A stretch of 64,000 bases of DNA from Microscilla marina ATCC 23134. Its GTDB lineage: Bacteria; Bacteroidota; Bacteroidia; Cytophagales; Microscillaceae. Below, piece after piece: positions 17,601-26,691 of this stretch. Numbering within the stretch: position 1 is the stretch's first letter; the number at the start of each line of letters is the position of its first letter. The stretch is taken from the NCBI RefSeq assembly GCF_000169175.1, contig NZ_AAWS01000003.1:124001-188000 (forward strand), given 5' to 3'. The notes beneath the pieces were generated by a model. It had not been told where the DNA came from and did no database searches. It was given only the letters and a program-made list of their open reading frames with translations. Both the position numbers and the translations under genes were made by a program.

Positions 17601-18089
17601 ATGAAAAAATTATGTCTGCTATGGGTTGGGGGACTTTTACTATTGCTATCAAACATAACGACAGTAAATGCTCAGTGCCGGATGTGTTATTTGACCAAGA
17701 AACAGGCAGAAAAAGCAGCCAATTATTTAAGAACACAAGATGATATTATTTTATTTGCCGGGTGCGAACTCAAAGATGTTGCCCGCAGGGTAGAAGTAAA
17801 AAAGGTAATTATAGCACCCACTGAAATCAAAGATAAATTTCAGTTAAAAATAGAAGGTTTTATTTTTGCCACCTTCGAGCTCAAAGACAATAAGGTAATC
17901 AATTATACCAAAACTATCATCAAAGATACGTTTTACATAGACCTGGCGTATGTGCATGTGCGCACTGGTGGTTATCAAGACGAGCAAAGCAATGAATATG
18001 TATGGGATGCCACCTGTTTGGGCGTATACCTGGGCTATACCGTAGATCCCTGCACCGACCCTTTTGACTACCCTAGTCAGCCAAGGTAG
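17601..18089 (+). CDS. Secreted protein of unknown function
   Basis: A 162-residue protein with a clear signal peptide (MKKLCLLWVGGLLLLLSNIT, cut after VNAQ). The mature chain has four Cys (CRMC near the start, AGCEL in the middle, ATCLGVYLGYTVDPC near the end), consistent with disulfides in the periplasm. The middle is a beta-rich stretch with alternating charged residues. TAGATTTG at 17565-17572 fits the Bacteroidota -7 promoter element. No family recognised. Convergent with the 18166 gene with a hairpin between. Confidence 0.75.
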   Translation: MKKLCLLWVGGLLLLLSNITTVNAQCRMCYLTKKQAEKAANYLRTQDDIILFAGCELKDVARRVEVKKVIIAPTEIKDKFQLKIEGFIFATFELKDNKVINYTKTIIKDTFYIDLAYVHVRTGGYQDEQSNEYVWDATCLGVYLGYTVDPCTDPFDYPSQPR

Positions 18090-18107
18090 TGCCCCCTAAA
18101 AATAATA

Positions 18108-18137
18108 AGTCACAAGTTTTGGGTAAAACCTGTGACT
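18108..18137. terminator. Hairpin between convergent genes
   Basis: AGTCACA, inner AGTTTT-gggt-AAAACC, TGTGACT. Placed between two convergent stops; no long T run, so termination is probable rather than certain. Confidence 0.6.
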
Positions 18138-18165
18138 GATCATTGCAAAATATCACCTAAAAAAA

Positions 18166-18666
18166 TTAAGCGACTTCTTTCTTTTCTTCCTTGATATATC
18201 CTTTGCGTCTCAATATAGTTTCTACTACTCTAATGTCGTGTTTGGGGTTGCTAAAAGCGTTAAACGGAATGTATATAAACTGACCTTTAGAAACTACAAA
18301 CAAAAAATAGTCTTTTCTCTTCTCGGCTTTTTTTATCACATCCCACTTCATCGGCATTCCTTCACGTTGGTTGAGCTTAATCATAATCTGACGGCTGTCT
18401 ATTTCATAACGAAGTTTCTCAAACATTACCTTGTTTTGAGGTAGTTGACTAGCTCCGGCAAATTGGATATACCAAAACAAGAGATATAAACCTACCGACA
18501 AAAACGCCAGAAAAAAGAACCAAAAGCTTACCGTAATCAGGTTTAGCAACATAAAAATACCAAACAACCCAGCAGGAATCCACCATTGTTGTTTAAGCAC
18601 ATTATTCATTCCTATGCGGGAATAGACTTTTTTAGGAAGTTCGAATTTTTTGGTTTTTACAATCAT
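18166..18666 (-). CDS. YcxB-like membrane protein
   Basis: A 166-residue protein: basic N-terminus (KTKKFELPKKVYSRIG), two adjacent membrane segments at about 30-68 (WIPAGLFGIFMLLNLITVSF and FLAFLSVGLYLLFWYIQF), then a cytoplasmic beta domain of the YcxB-like C-terminal type (MPMKWDVIKKAEKRKDYFLF, GQFIYIPFNAF). Family function is unknown. Single gene; convergent with the secreted protein gene upstream. Confidence 0.7.
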   Translation of the reverse strand: MIVKTKKFELPKKVYSRIGMNNVLKQQWWIPAGLFGIFMLLNLITVSFWFFFLAFLSVGLYLLFWYIQFAGASQLPQNKVMFEKLRYEIDSRQIMIKLNQREGMPMKWDVIKKAEKRKDYFLFVVSKGQFIYIPFNAFSNPKHDIRVVETILRRKGYIKEEKKEVA

Positions 18667-18829
18667 TACTGAATTTTTTTCGTGAATAAGTCACGTACTC
18701 TCAAAAATCAAAATGCAAATATACGGCTATTTCGGTTTTTATGAGTCATAGAAGTTCTATTTTCTATGTTCAGCTGTTTTTTGTAATAATTAAACACTTA
18801 ATCATCTGCCTGCTTTTTATATTATATAC

Positions 18830-19558
18830 CTAATCTTTCTTTCTAAACTTTTCATAACAAGGTACTTGTGGGGCGGCTTTCGCCTTAAATACGGTATCGC
18901 CAAAGGTGATATTACCCTTAGGGGTAAAAGTAAGCTGGGAGTTATACCATTCGCATATTTGTTTTTCAGTACCCAGGTACTTTTTATACTCATAAGCATA
19001 CACTCCATTTGCTTTAAACTGCCCTTTAAAGCTCCACACCATATCCATATCGGCTCCATTATAGGCAAGGGATACATTGCCCAGCAATTGACCTTTTTTG
19101 TTGTACATCAGCCCGGTTATCTCATTGCTCATTCCTTCCATACAAGAAAGCAATATCACTACTACGTGTCCATTTACATTTGACTGAAAGGCATAGTAAA
19201 AATGCTTGTTTTTCTTAAATGTAGCTTCATCAGGCATTGTTTTTTGCAAGTATTGCTCTAGTTGCAAACCTTTGAACGCTGCTTCGTTTACAGCCTGAAA
19301 TCCTTTAAAAGCACAAGGGACCATTTTGCCCAAATCAACCACCTCTACATCTTTATATTTACTTTTTTGTTTGGCTTGCGCCAAATGAGCAGGCAACTTA
19401 ACACTTGAATTAACTACTGCTTGGTTGGTAGGGGTACCTTCTGTGAGGGTGTTGTTGGTTGTGTCTGACAATTCATCAGTACTTTGGGCATCTTTGTTTG
19501 GCTGACAAGCCCACAAAGCAAGAAGTAGTAAAAATAGACAAGGGTATTTGTTCATCAT
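18830..19558 (-). CDS. Lipoprotein of unknown function
   Basis: Start chosen at 19558 (MMNKYPCLFLLLLALWAC): this puts a lipobox ALWAC right after a hydrophobic stretch, whereas the longer frame to 19645 adds 29 implausible residues. The 242-residue product has a Ser/Thr/Asn-rich linker after the Cys, then a globular region with WSFKGQFKANGVYAYEYKKY and a C-terminal Cys (PQVPCYEKF). No domain recognised. Anchored in the envelope, probably outer membrane. Upstream is divergent to the papain-like protease. Confidence 0.72.
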   Translation of the reverse strand: MMNKYPCLFLLLLALWACQPNKDAQSTDELSDTTNNTLTEGTPTNQAVVNSSVKLPAHLAQAKQKSKYKDVEVVDLGKMVPCAFKGFQAVNEAAFKGLQLEQYLQKTMPDEATFKKNKHFYYAFQSNVNGHVVVILLSCMEGMSNEITGLMYNKKGQLLGNVSLAYNGADMDMVWSFKGQFKANGVYAYEYKKYLGTEKQICEWYNSQLTFTPKGNITFGDTVFKAKAAPQVPCYEKFRKKD

Positions 19559-19811
19559 AGTAATTTTAAAGGTTATCTTTTCTAAAGGTAATATATTCAA
19601 TATAAACGATTCCTTTATCAGGCAATAAAATTTATCTTTTTTCATTACAAATGCTGCTTATAAAGACTCTATAGAGATAACTTTTGCTATATTATTTCTC
19701 ATTAAATGATATGAAAAATAAATTGATATATAATTTTATCAGTATTGTACTAGTGTTTTATGCCCACGCGATAGCTTTGGACTATTGTTTACTCAATCAA
19801 CTCTTGAATAT

Positions 19812-21263
19812 ATGAAGTTAAAATACGCACTTTTTTTAGTGGTGGTAGGGTTTATATCACCCAACATACTATATGCCCAACAATTTGATTATGGTTTGGG
19901 GGTAAAAATAGACGAGGAAGGGTACAACAAAGTAAAGCTTGCCCATGTGTCACGGGGAGACTTTAAGGCATTGCCAAGCAAAGTTTCATTAAAAAAATAT
20001 TGCCCCACTCCAGGCAACCAAGGCAAAACAGGTACTTGTGTAGCCTGGTCTTCTACTTATGGTGCTCGTACCATTATTTACGCTATGGAAAAAGGCATTA
20101 CCAATCGGCAGAAAATCACTAAACTTGCTTTTTCCCCCTCTTTTATCTACAATCAAATCCGCGAAAAAGGAGATAAGCTATGCAAATCAGGTACCTACGT
20201 GTACGATGCGATGTATAAGCTTAAAAAACAAGGAGCTATGCCACTTCAAGACTTTGCCTTTGACTGCAGCCGTATGCCCCAGCCTGCCGACAAAGCTAAA
20301 GCCAGCAAATACCGCATTAAAGATTATCAACGCTTGTTTTTTAGTAGTGCCAAAAACAAAGTGGCGATGGTAAAAAAAAGTATTGCAGAGGGTAATCCCG
20401 TAGTGGTAGCTATGAAAATTGGTTTTACCTTTACTTATGCCAAAAAAGTATACCGCGACCCGGCACCAGCCAACGCCCGCCGAGGTGGTCATGCGATGGT
20501 GGTAGTGGGGTACGACGACAAAAAGCAGGCTTTTGAGTTGATGAATAGCTGGGGGACTAAATGGGGGGATGGAGGTTTTGTGTACTATCACTATGAGTCG
20601 TTTCAAAAATACTGCGCACAAGCGTATGAAATGATTCCATTCAGTCCGGTTTTAATCTCTGACGATATGTTGGGCAAAGATATTCCCAAGGCAACTATTT
20701 CAGGTACAGTGGTTTTTAAACAATACCTCAAAGAAACCGAGGTATTCAAAGATATGCGGGCAACCAAAGTGGGCAACTCTTACCAAATGCTCAATGCTTA
20801 TACCGAAGGTGATAGCTTTCAAATGGTCATTACCAATAACCAACGCATTCATGTATATGCACTCAATTTTGATGGAACAAATAAATGCTTTAAGCTTTTT
20901 CCGTTTGCCGGAGATGTGCTGGAAGCCTACCACCAACAGGCACGGGGTACCAAAATAAGTTCTATCAAAAATCATAAAAGAGCCAAAACGATTATTCCTC
21001 ACGAAGACAACGTAATAGAGTTGGACGATACCAAAGGACTAGACTACTTTTGTGTATTATTTGCGAGAAAATCGCTCAGCATTGACCGTATTATGTTAGC
21101 TATTGAAAAAGCTACAGGTACATTTGAGCAGCGTCTCAGCAAAGCATTAGGAAACCAGGCAGCACTGCCAAAAGAGATTAAAATGGAGCAATCTATGATC
21201 AATTTTAAGGCTAAAACCAATAAAGTAATAGTGCCAGTAGTGGTACGGATGCGCCACCAATAA
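19812..21263 (+). CDS. Secreted papain-like (C1A) cysteine protease with DUF4384-like domain
   Basis: Start at 19812 gives a signal peptide (MKLKYALFLVVVGFISPNIL, cut after LYAQQ), 483 residues. The papain core is complete: Gln70 (GNQGKTGTC oxyanion hole), nucleophile Cys76, His227 in GGHAMVVVGYDD and Asn245 in MNSWGTKWGDGGF. There is no inhibitory propeptide of the usual size (only about 45 residues). Residues about 300-420 resemble DUF4384 (EGDSFQMVITNNQRIHVYAL, KLFPF), a domain often attached to surface peptidases and kinases. A role in extracellular protein turnover or toxin-like cleavage is possible; substrate unknown. Confidence 0.88.
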   Translation: MKLKYALFLVVVGFISPNILYAQQFDYGLGVKIDEEGYNKVKLAHVSRGDFKALPSKVSLKKYCPTPGNQGKTGTCVAWSSTYGARTIIYAMEKGITNRQKITKLAFSPSFIYNQIREKGDKLCKSGTYVYDAMYKLKKQGAMPLQDFAFDCSRMPQPADKAKASKYRIKDYQRLFFSSAKNKVAMVKKSIAEGNPVVVAMKIGFTFTYAKKVYRDPAPANARRGGHAMVVVGYDDKKQAFELMNSWGTKWGDGGFVYYHYESFQKYCAQAYEMIPFSPVLISDDMLGKDIPKATISGTVVFKQYLKETEVFKDMRATKVGNSYQMLNAYTEGDSFQMVITNNQRIHVYALNFDGTNKCFKLFPFAGDVLEAYHQQARGTKISSIKNHKRAKTIIPHEDNVIELDDTKGLDYFCVLFARKSLSIDRIMLAIEKATGTFEQRLSKALGNQAALPKEIKMEQSMINFKAKTNKVIVPVVVRMRHQ

Positions 21264-21283
21264 ACTACCCTTTTGCCTTTGGA

Positions 21284-21793
21284 TTATTTCTCTTTTTTCC
21301 AGAGTTTAAAAGAACCAAAGAACTTTGCAGAACGAGCCTTGTCCAGAATTTTGTTATACTTGGTAATGATAAAATGGTAAGTATGGTATTTGGTTACCAA
21401 TACCCGGTATTGGTACAATTGATTGCGTTGGTTTCGAAAGCGGATGCCTTGCACTGGTAAGCCTAGCATGAGTGTGCCCATATTACTCTCTATTCGGAGT
21501 TCTTCCTTGAGGCGTAAATCTCTCCTTACCTTGTCCAACTCCTTTGATACTAATTTTTGGGCAACTTTTAGGTCATTGTTTTGTCGGGTTTTGTTAAACA
21601 GTATCTGGTATAAAACCCCTTCAGACTCTGTCTCTAAAATGTATTGGTTTTTACGTTCCTTGAGCGTGGGTTTGGCAGGGAGTTTTACTTTAAAGTTTCC
21701 TGGTTTTGACTTGTACCTACGCCATTTTTTTTGAGCAAAAGATACTTGAGCAATGAATAACAAGAGTATAAGGAGAAGTAAATTTTTCGACAT
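21284..21793 (-). CDS. Secreted basic protein of unknown function
   Basis: A 169-residue protein with signal peptide MSKNLLLLILLLFIAQVSFA and a basic mature domain (KKWRRYKSKPGNFKVKLPAK). The opening GNFKVKLPAKPTLKER is a pattern seen in a widespread group of Bacteroidota secreted proteins of unknown function with a PsbP-like beta fold; that resemblance is from memory. Convergent with the papain-like gene, with 20 bases between. Confidence 0.7.
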   Translation of the reverse strand: MSKNLLLLILLLFIAQVSFAQKKWRRYKSKPGNFKVKLPAKPTLKERKNQYILETESEGVLYQILFNKTRQNNDLKVAQKLVSKELDKVRRDLRLKEELRIESNMGTLMLGLPVQGIRFRNQRNQLYQYRVLVTKYHTYHFIITKYNKILDKARSAKFFGSFKLWKKEK

Positions 21794-21914
21794 ATTTGTT
21801 CAAGGTTATGTTTGGGGTGTTTTGAGTCAATATTGCTACTATTAACGTAGTGTAACTAGAAAAACGTTGCAAAAGAAAGGAAATGGCAAATAAAGTTGGG
21901 TGATTTACAACATG

Positions 21915-21932
21915 TAACTACTAAATTAGTTA
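21915..21932. promoter_or_regulatory. Inverted repeat in divergent intergenic region
   Basis: TAACTA-ctaaat-TAGTTA, perfect, in the 430-bp gap between divergent secreted-protein genes. Operator candidate by symmetry only. Confidence 0.3.
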
Positions 21933-22065
21933 TATGTTTGAACGTGAAAACATAACAATTGCCGAATCTTTGTTTTGTAGAATAAACTATGGTAAAAAAA
22001 GGTGATTTTATTACCATATTCCAGAAACTGTGCTTTTGTCAGTGTTTGTTTATTCAGGCAAATAC

Positions 22066-22097
22066 TTGGTTAAGCCCACGAATTTTCTGTAAATTTG
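22066..22097 (+). promoter_or_regulatory. Bacteroidota-type promoter (-33 TTG / -7 TAAATTTG)
   Basis: TTG at 22066-22068 and TAAATTTG at 22090-22097 are separated by 21 bases, close to the TTG-N19-TAnnTTTG consensus of Bacteroidota sigma factor. The downstream gene starts at 22224, giving a 5' leader of about 120 bases. Confidence 0.45.
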
Positions 22098-22223
22098 TAA
22101 AGCGTTTTGAAAGCCTTTTTGTCAAACGTAAAAAAATATTATTGTGCTTTGCATTAAAATAGCACCTTTTTGCGTTACAACAAGGGAAAACTAACATTTA
22201 AACATTTAATTTTTTTAGAAGTT

Positions 22224-22706
22224 ATGATACGTAGACTACTACCAGTATTCTTATTACTTACAGTTTTTACTTTTGCTGCCCAAGCTCAAAAAAAGACACC
22301 AGAGCAAAAAGCTGCCAGAAAAGCAACCAACATTACCAAATACATCAACTCTAAGATTACTGACAAAGCCCAGCACGTAACAGCCACCCAAACGGCTTCC
22401 ATCAAAACTGCTTATGTTGAGTTTTATGCTGATAAGAAAGCATTGAGAGAGAAAAAGAAAAAATTTCGTACTGATGTAAAAGAGTTTAAAGCAGAATCTA
22501 AAAAAACTCAAAGTGCAGAAAGCATTGCTAAGCTAAAAGAAATGAAGAAGAAGTTGATTGCCGACAAAAAAGCAATGAACAAAGAAGCCAAAGAAATGCG
22601 TGTGCGTCGTGAAGACAAAATCAAAGAAGCATTGAACGCTACTCAAAAGGTTCACTTTACTGCTATGAGAGCTGAGCAAGCAGCCAAGAGAAAAAACCAA
22701 AAATAA
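22224..22706 (+). CDS. Secreted highly charged coiled-coil protein
   Basis: Start at 22224 (MIRRLLPVFLLLTVFTFAAQ) gives a signal peptide and a 160-residue product; the frame back to 22170 is leader. The mature chain is almost entirely Lys/Glu/Ala helix (ALREKKKKFRTDVKEFKAES) with few hydrophobics, similar in style to the Spy-like paralogues at 4.9-6.3 kb (KKTPEQKAARKATNITKYIN at the start). Probably a periplasmic chaperone-like or scaffolding protein. A strong terminator follows at 22744. Confidence 0.75.
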   Translation: MIRRLLPVFLLLTVFTFAAQAQKKTPEQKAARKATNITKYINSKITDKAQHVTATQTASIKTAYVEFYADKKALREKKKKFRTDVKEFKAESKKTQSAESIAKLKEMKKKLIADKKAMNKEAKEMRVRREDKIKEALNATQKVHFTAMRAEQAAKRKNQK

Positions 22707-22743
22707 GTCACCATTACACTGTATACAGTGTTTAAAAATATTT

Positions 22744-22784
22744 ATCCCGTGTTTGATCATAAGTATCAATCACGGGATTTTTTT
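22744..22784 (+). terminator. Rho-independent terminator
   Basis: ATCCCGTG, inner TTGAT...ATCAA, CACGGGAT, then TTTTTT. It closes the 22224 gene just before the convergent DUF192 gene. Confidence 0.9.
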
Positions 22785-22791
22785 ATGCATA

Positions 22792-23166
22792 CTATTTTCT
22801 CACCACTTCAATTACCCACTCTACGGGTTCGGGCGAAGCCACACTTACTACTTTACCTGTTTTTTCAATAGATGGTAAAAAAGCAGTTCCTACTATGGTA
22901 TGGTCTGCCACCCAATAAATGTCCAAGTCCATAAAAGTATTTTGGTTCCAAAACGAGTGATAGTCTTTGACCGGAAATATAAATAACATACCATCAGCCT
23001 GGGTGAGTTCGCGGTAATGCATTAAGCCTTGTTGCCAGGCGTAGGGGTGGTCAGCTACCAGCAATCGGTGCATCTTACCATCAATGTCTAGCTCTACTAT
23101 GGGTTGTTCTTGGTGATGATTGCTCAATATTTTAAGGTTTGTTGGTTTTAAGGGAGTAATCCACAA
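22792..23166 (-). CDS. DUF192 family protein
   Basis: A 124-residue protein of the DUF192 (COG1430) family: ELDIDGKMHRLLVADHPYAW, then QQGLMHYREL, ADGMLFIFP, HSFWNQNTFMDLDIYWV and the final SPEPVEWVIEV, which is the usual order. Members are small beta-barrel proteins of unknown function, usually exported; this copy has no signal peptide from the ATG at 23166, so it may be cytoplasmic or start upstream at a non-ATG codon. Convergent with the charged secreted protein. Confidence 0.85.
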   Translation of the reverse strand: MWITPLKPTNLKILSNHHQEQPIVELDIDGKMHRLLVADHPYAWQQGLMHYRELTQADGMLFIFPVKDYHSFWNQNTFMDLDIYWVADHTIVGTAFLPSIEKTGKVVSVASPEPVEWVIEVVRK

Positions 23167-23596
23167 ATAGTATACGCATTTGACAGCGGATGTTTCGCCC
23201 TGATGCGTCGTTAAATTTTTTGACTGTAGCTATGCTACGCTCGCAACCGTCGCACAGGCTGGCTCAACATCCACTGGATGTTGCCATCTCGCCTCAAACC
23301 AAAACCTCTCACTGAAAACATGTACTTTATTTACTGGTTGCTCCCTAAATAAGTAATGACACTTTATATTTAAACATTCCTCTTTCAATTGCAAACATTT
23401 AATAGTAGATTATTGAGTAGTTATTCTTTGAAGTCATCTCGCCTTTTAATAATGAACTAAAAACAGCTCATTTTGACCGCTAACGTAGCGCTGCTATGCC
23501 TCAACAAAAACGCTCTGTTAACGAACAAAAGCAACCATTTTTATCAACACTCTAAAAGGCGAGACAACTTCTATCCATAAACAATAGTTAATAGTA
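23167..23596. other. Intergenic region with short inverted repeats
   Basis: No gene. Contains GTAGC-tat-GCTAC near 23227, CAACATCC-act-GGATGTTG near 23270, and CGTAGCGCTGCTATGCC near 23484, which recurs at about 49892. These look like parts of common intergenic repeats of this genome. Confidence 0.4.
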
Positions 23597-24892
23597 ATGA
23601 AAGAAGATTTTCTGCACTTTTTGTGGTTGTTTCAATACTTTGACAAAAAAGACTTATGTACAACTCAAGGCGAGACGCTCAGTGTTTTACAAGTGGGTAA
23701 TCATAACGCAGATGCCGGGGCAGACTTCAGTCTGGGTAAAGTGAAAATAGGAGGAGTAGACTGGGCAGGCGACATTGAGATACACCTCAAATCGTCGGAC
23801 TGGAACGCCCACCAACATCAACATAATCCGGCTTATAACAATGTGATCTTGCACGTAGTGTGGCAAGATGATGCGCCTGCGCTACGCGCCGATAATACTC
23901 CTATGCCCACCCTGGAGCTCAAAGACCGCACCAACCCAAAATGGTTGGACCAATACCAGGTATTATTGAGCAACAAAGATGTTATTCCTTGTGCACGGCA
24001 ATTTGCCAGTGTCAAAACTATTCAAAAGTTGGCCATGCTTGACAAGGCGCTTGCCAAACGACTTGAAGACAAAGCCTTTTTATTGAGGGCGTTGCTCGTA
24101 AAAAATAAACAAGACTGGGACGAAACTACTTACCAGGTACTGGCAAAAAACTTTGGGTTTAAGGTGAATAGCGAGCCCTTTTTAAGGCTTAGCCAAGGGT
24201 TGCCCCTTAAAGTTTTACGCAAAAGTCAGGATAGTATTTTTCAGTTAGAAGCATTATTGTTGGGGCAGGCAGGCTTGCTTCATGATAAGCCCAATGCTGA
24301 AAAAGTGGAAGATGAATACATTGATCGTTTGAGAAAAGAACATCATTTTTTGCAGCGTAAGCACCGACTAGAAGACGAGCAAATGTCTTACGAACACTGG
24401 AAGTTTATGCGGTTGCGCCCTACCAATTTTCCCACCATAAGGTTGGCACAATTTGCCTCACTCATTCACCAACAACAAAACTTATTTTCGCTGTTTTTTA
24501 ACAATGACTATAAAACATTGGCCAAAAAATTACAAGTGAGTCAATCTGCTTACTGGCAACAACACTATACACCAGGCAAGCCTGCCAAAAAGCCCGTACC
24601 GTTACTAGGCAAGGACAGTATAGAGAACATCGTCATCAACACCGTAGTACCTTTGTTGGTATTGTATGCCAAAGAGAAGAAACAAGATGAGTACATGGAA
24701 CGTGCTACAGGCTTTTTAGAGTATATCAAAGCCGAAAATAATCATATACTGAGAATGTGGGAAGATTTAGGGCTAAAAGTCAAAACAGCTTTTGACTCTC
24801 AAGCCTTGATCGAGCTCTACAATAATTTTTGTACACCTCGCAAATGTCTTCAGTGTAGCATAGGAATTTCTATTGTAAAAAATCCCAACTGA
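23597..24892 (+). CDS. DUF2851 family protein, possible nuclease
   Basis: A 431-residue protein of the Bacteroidota DUF2851 family. The N-terminal 110 residues hold the conserved block VGNHNADAGADFSLGKVKIG, then WAGDIEIHLKSSDWNAHQHQ and YNNVILHVVW. The spacing of Asp, Glu-x-His and Lys recalls PD-(D/E)xK nucleases, which is inference. The C-terminal half is helical and ends with a Cys pair (CTPRKCLQCSIG) that may bind metal. No signal peptide. It stands alone, followed by the first MITE copy of the CAATA family. Confidence 0.85.
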   Translation: MKEDFLHFLWLFQYFDKKDLCTTQGETLSVLQVGNHNADAGADFSLGKVKIGGVDWAGDIEIHLKSSDWNAHQHQHNPAYNNVILHVVWQDDAPALRADNTPMPTLELKDRTNPKWLDQYQVLLSNKDVIPCARQFASVKTIQKLAMLDKALAKRLEDKAFLLRALLVKNKQDWDETTYQVLAKNFGFKVNSEPFLRLSQGLPLKVLRKSQDSIFQLEALLLGQAGLLHDKPNAEKVEDEYIDRLRKEHHFLQRKHRLEDEQMSYEHWKFMRLRPTNFPTIRLAQFASLIHQQQNLFSLFFNNDYKTLAKKLQVSQSAYWQQHYTPGKPAKKPVPLLGKDSIENIVINTVVPLLVLYAKEKKQDEYMERATGFLEYIKAENNHILRMWEDLGLKVKTAFDSQALIELYNNFCTPRKCLQCSIGISIVKNPN

Positions 24893-24898
24893 TACTTA

Positions 24899-25117
24899 CA
24901 ATAGTCCATAGTATTTAGTCGATAGTCCATAGTTGATTCGAGTAAATGTTCACCTTGTTAAATGCTGTAAACCAGTATTTTATATTAATATTGTGTACTC
25001 GCTTTATTTTTAAAAGTGTTTCGGTTGTATGCCTAAACACCCAATTAAATAGTTTTTAAATTCATCAATAACTGATATCCAGCAAACAACTTTGACTAAA
25101 ATCACTGCGGAGTATTG
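24899..25117 (+). mobile_element. MITE-like element, CAATA family, copy 1 (219 bp)
   Basis: Ends CAATAGTCC and (inverted) CAATACTCC form 9-bp inverted repeats with one mismatch, and ACTTA flanks both sides (24894-24898 and 25118-25122) as a target duplication. The interior matches copies at 25938 and 47069 but lacks their 30-bp segment with CGAGCCTNTGGCGAGCTCAA. It starts with two direct repeats of ATAGTCCATAG. No coding capacity. Confidence 0.85.
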
Positions 25118-25356
25118 ACTTAGGAATGGACAAAAAATAACTTTTCAGTTTAGAGGAAATTAGTCACTTATTTTTTCGCTATTCCTTAGAGTAGTTAATG
25201 TGGCAATATTCAAGGAATTGTCTAGGTGTGTATACAAAATGTAAACAGGGTTTTTGGCTTTTTTATGAAAAAACAAAGAACTTGCCTCCAACTAAATCAC
25301 AAAGACACGCGGGATGTCGCAAGGCAACCCATTGATAAAGCATATAAGATTCTCTT

Positions 25357-25920
25357 ATGAGTACTTTAAATAGTTTCCTGAATAAGCTGCCTATAGCTTT
25401 TTACACCCTGTTTACCTTCACTCTTGGTAGTTGTAGCGGTGACCGCACGTACCAAACCAAAACTATAGAAAACAGGTACAGCATTTCCATTTCGAGAGGA
25501 ATGAAACAATATGAAAACCACTCAAATACCATTGCGATGCTATATCGTGACAAAGAAAGGGGAGAGTGCATTGCAGTGACCGACCACTTGAAAGAGAGTG
25601 GCAAGGCCTTGTTGACTAGTCATTTGCAAACCCTGGCAGATAACCCTGAGTTGTTGGGGGTGCCCATAAAAAATGCCCGCTTTGGCAAACCTTTCGCTAA
25701 GCAAATTAATGGTCATAATGCCATACAAGCCGGAATGAGTGCCTTGATCAAACTAGGTGATAAGTGGGAGTCTGTCTGGGGGATTGTGGCTTATATAGAA
25801 GGTAAAACCCATATTTACCAAATAACTACCTGGTTGGCAGATGATGAACCTGGTGAAGATGATGCTCGTTTGCACGATATGATTAACTCTTTTGAAGAAT
25901 TGAAAGAAGAGGAGTATTAA
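25357..25920 (+). CDS. Lipoprotein of unknown function
   Basis: A 187-residue protein with N-terminus FLNKLPIAFYTLFTFTLGSC; TLGSC is a good lipobox, so the protein should be lipid-anchored in the envelope. The rest (NRYSISISRGMKQYENHSNT, WESVWGIVAYIEGKTHIYQI) looks like a mixed alpha/beta domain related in style to PsbP-like stress proteins, with an acidic C-terminus. No enzyme motif seen. It is bracketed by two same-orientation copies of the CAATA MITE (24899 and 25938). Confidence 0.72.
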   Translation: MSTLNSFLNKLPIAFYTLFTFTLGSCSGDRTYQTKTIENRYSISISRGMKQYENHSNTIAMLYRDKERGECIAVTDHLKESGKALLTSHLQTLADNPELLGVPIKNARFGKPFAKQINGHNAIQAGMSALIKLGDKWESVWGIVAYIEGKTHIYQITTWLADDEPGEDDARLHDMINSFEELKEEEY

Positions 25921-25937
25921 GCACCGACAAGGTTCTA

Positions 25938-26186
25938 CAATAGTCCATAGTATTTAGTCGATAGTCCATAGCTGATTCGAGTAAATGTTCACCTTGTTAA
26001 ATGCTGTAAACCAGCATTTTATATTAAGATTGCGTACTCACTTTATTTTTAAAAGTGTTTCGGTTTTATGCCTAAACACCCAATTAAATAGTTTTTAAAT
26101 TCATCAATAACTGATAACCGAGCCTCTGGCGAGCTCAACAAAGTTAATCAGCAAACAACTTTGACTAAAATCACTGCGGAGTATTG
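25938..26186 (+). mobile_element. MITE-like element, CAATA family, copy 2 (249 bp)
   Basis: Same terminal inverted repeats as copy 1 and a TTCTA target duplication at 25933-25937 and 26187-26191. Nearly identical to copy 3 at 47069. Contains the extra module CCGAGCCTCTGGCGAGCTCA with a GAGC...GCTC hairpin that copy 1 lacks. Confidence 0.88.
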
Positions 26187-26201
26187 TTCTAGGTACACCT
26201 T

Positions 26202-26312
26202 GTTTAACTGCGTTGAACTCATCACAGCAAGCTGCTGTAGATTCGGTTCATAGGCAACTAACATACTCATAGCACACTTATTTTCAGTGGGTTATGGATT
26301 TGTTAGTTAGAA
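26202..26312. repeat. Dispersed repeat (GTTTAACT...GTTAGTT family), copy 1
   Basis: Shares with 42992-43086 the blocks TTTAACTGCGTTGAACTCAT, CACAGCAAG, CAACTAACA and TTGTTAGTTAGAAG in the same order. Internal inverted repeat AACTAACA (26256-26263) with TGTTAGTT (26301-26308). Function unknown. Bases 26320-26690 hold no gene. Confidence 0.6.
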
Positions 26313-26426
26313 GCAAAGGTAGGGTTTGTTTGAGGGGCATACCGTTTTTTTTAACCGTTGTGTTTTTCAGGGTAGGGCAGATGCCAATTAGTAGGCAGGT
26401 GTCCTGTTTTCTGGTAATCAAAAAAA

Positions 26427-26456
26427 ATACCTTGAGATCAACAATCTGCAAGGTAT
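26427..26456 (-). terminator. Rho-independent terminator
   Basis: ATACCTTG, 14-base loop, CAAGGTAT, with seven T following on the minus strand. It lies 236 bases after the stop of the lipoprotein gene at 26692. Confidence 0.65.
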
Positions 26457-26691
26457 CTATGGAATCTAAACTAACCCGTGATTTATTTTAATATTTTTTA
26501 TTTCTTTTGTATATCCTTTCATACGCTACTAGGTATAAAAAGGTTCTATGTAATACTGTTAAAGGAATGTTAATAAAATTGTAATTTATTTAACTATAGT
26601 TTTTATGTTAAGTAACATGTTGATAAACAGTGACTTATTCGGAGAAAACGAACCTTAAACACTGCGTGTATTTTTAATAGTTTTTTAGTTT

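Noticed and set aside
26294-26491. 65-codon open frame
   Set aside because: Ends across a terminator of the opposite strand and overlaps a dispersed repeat.
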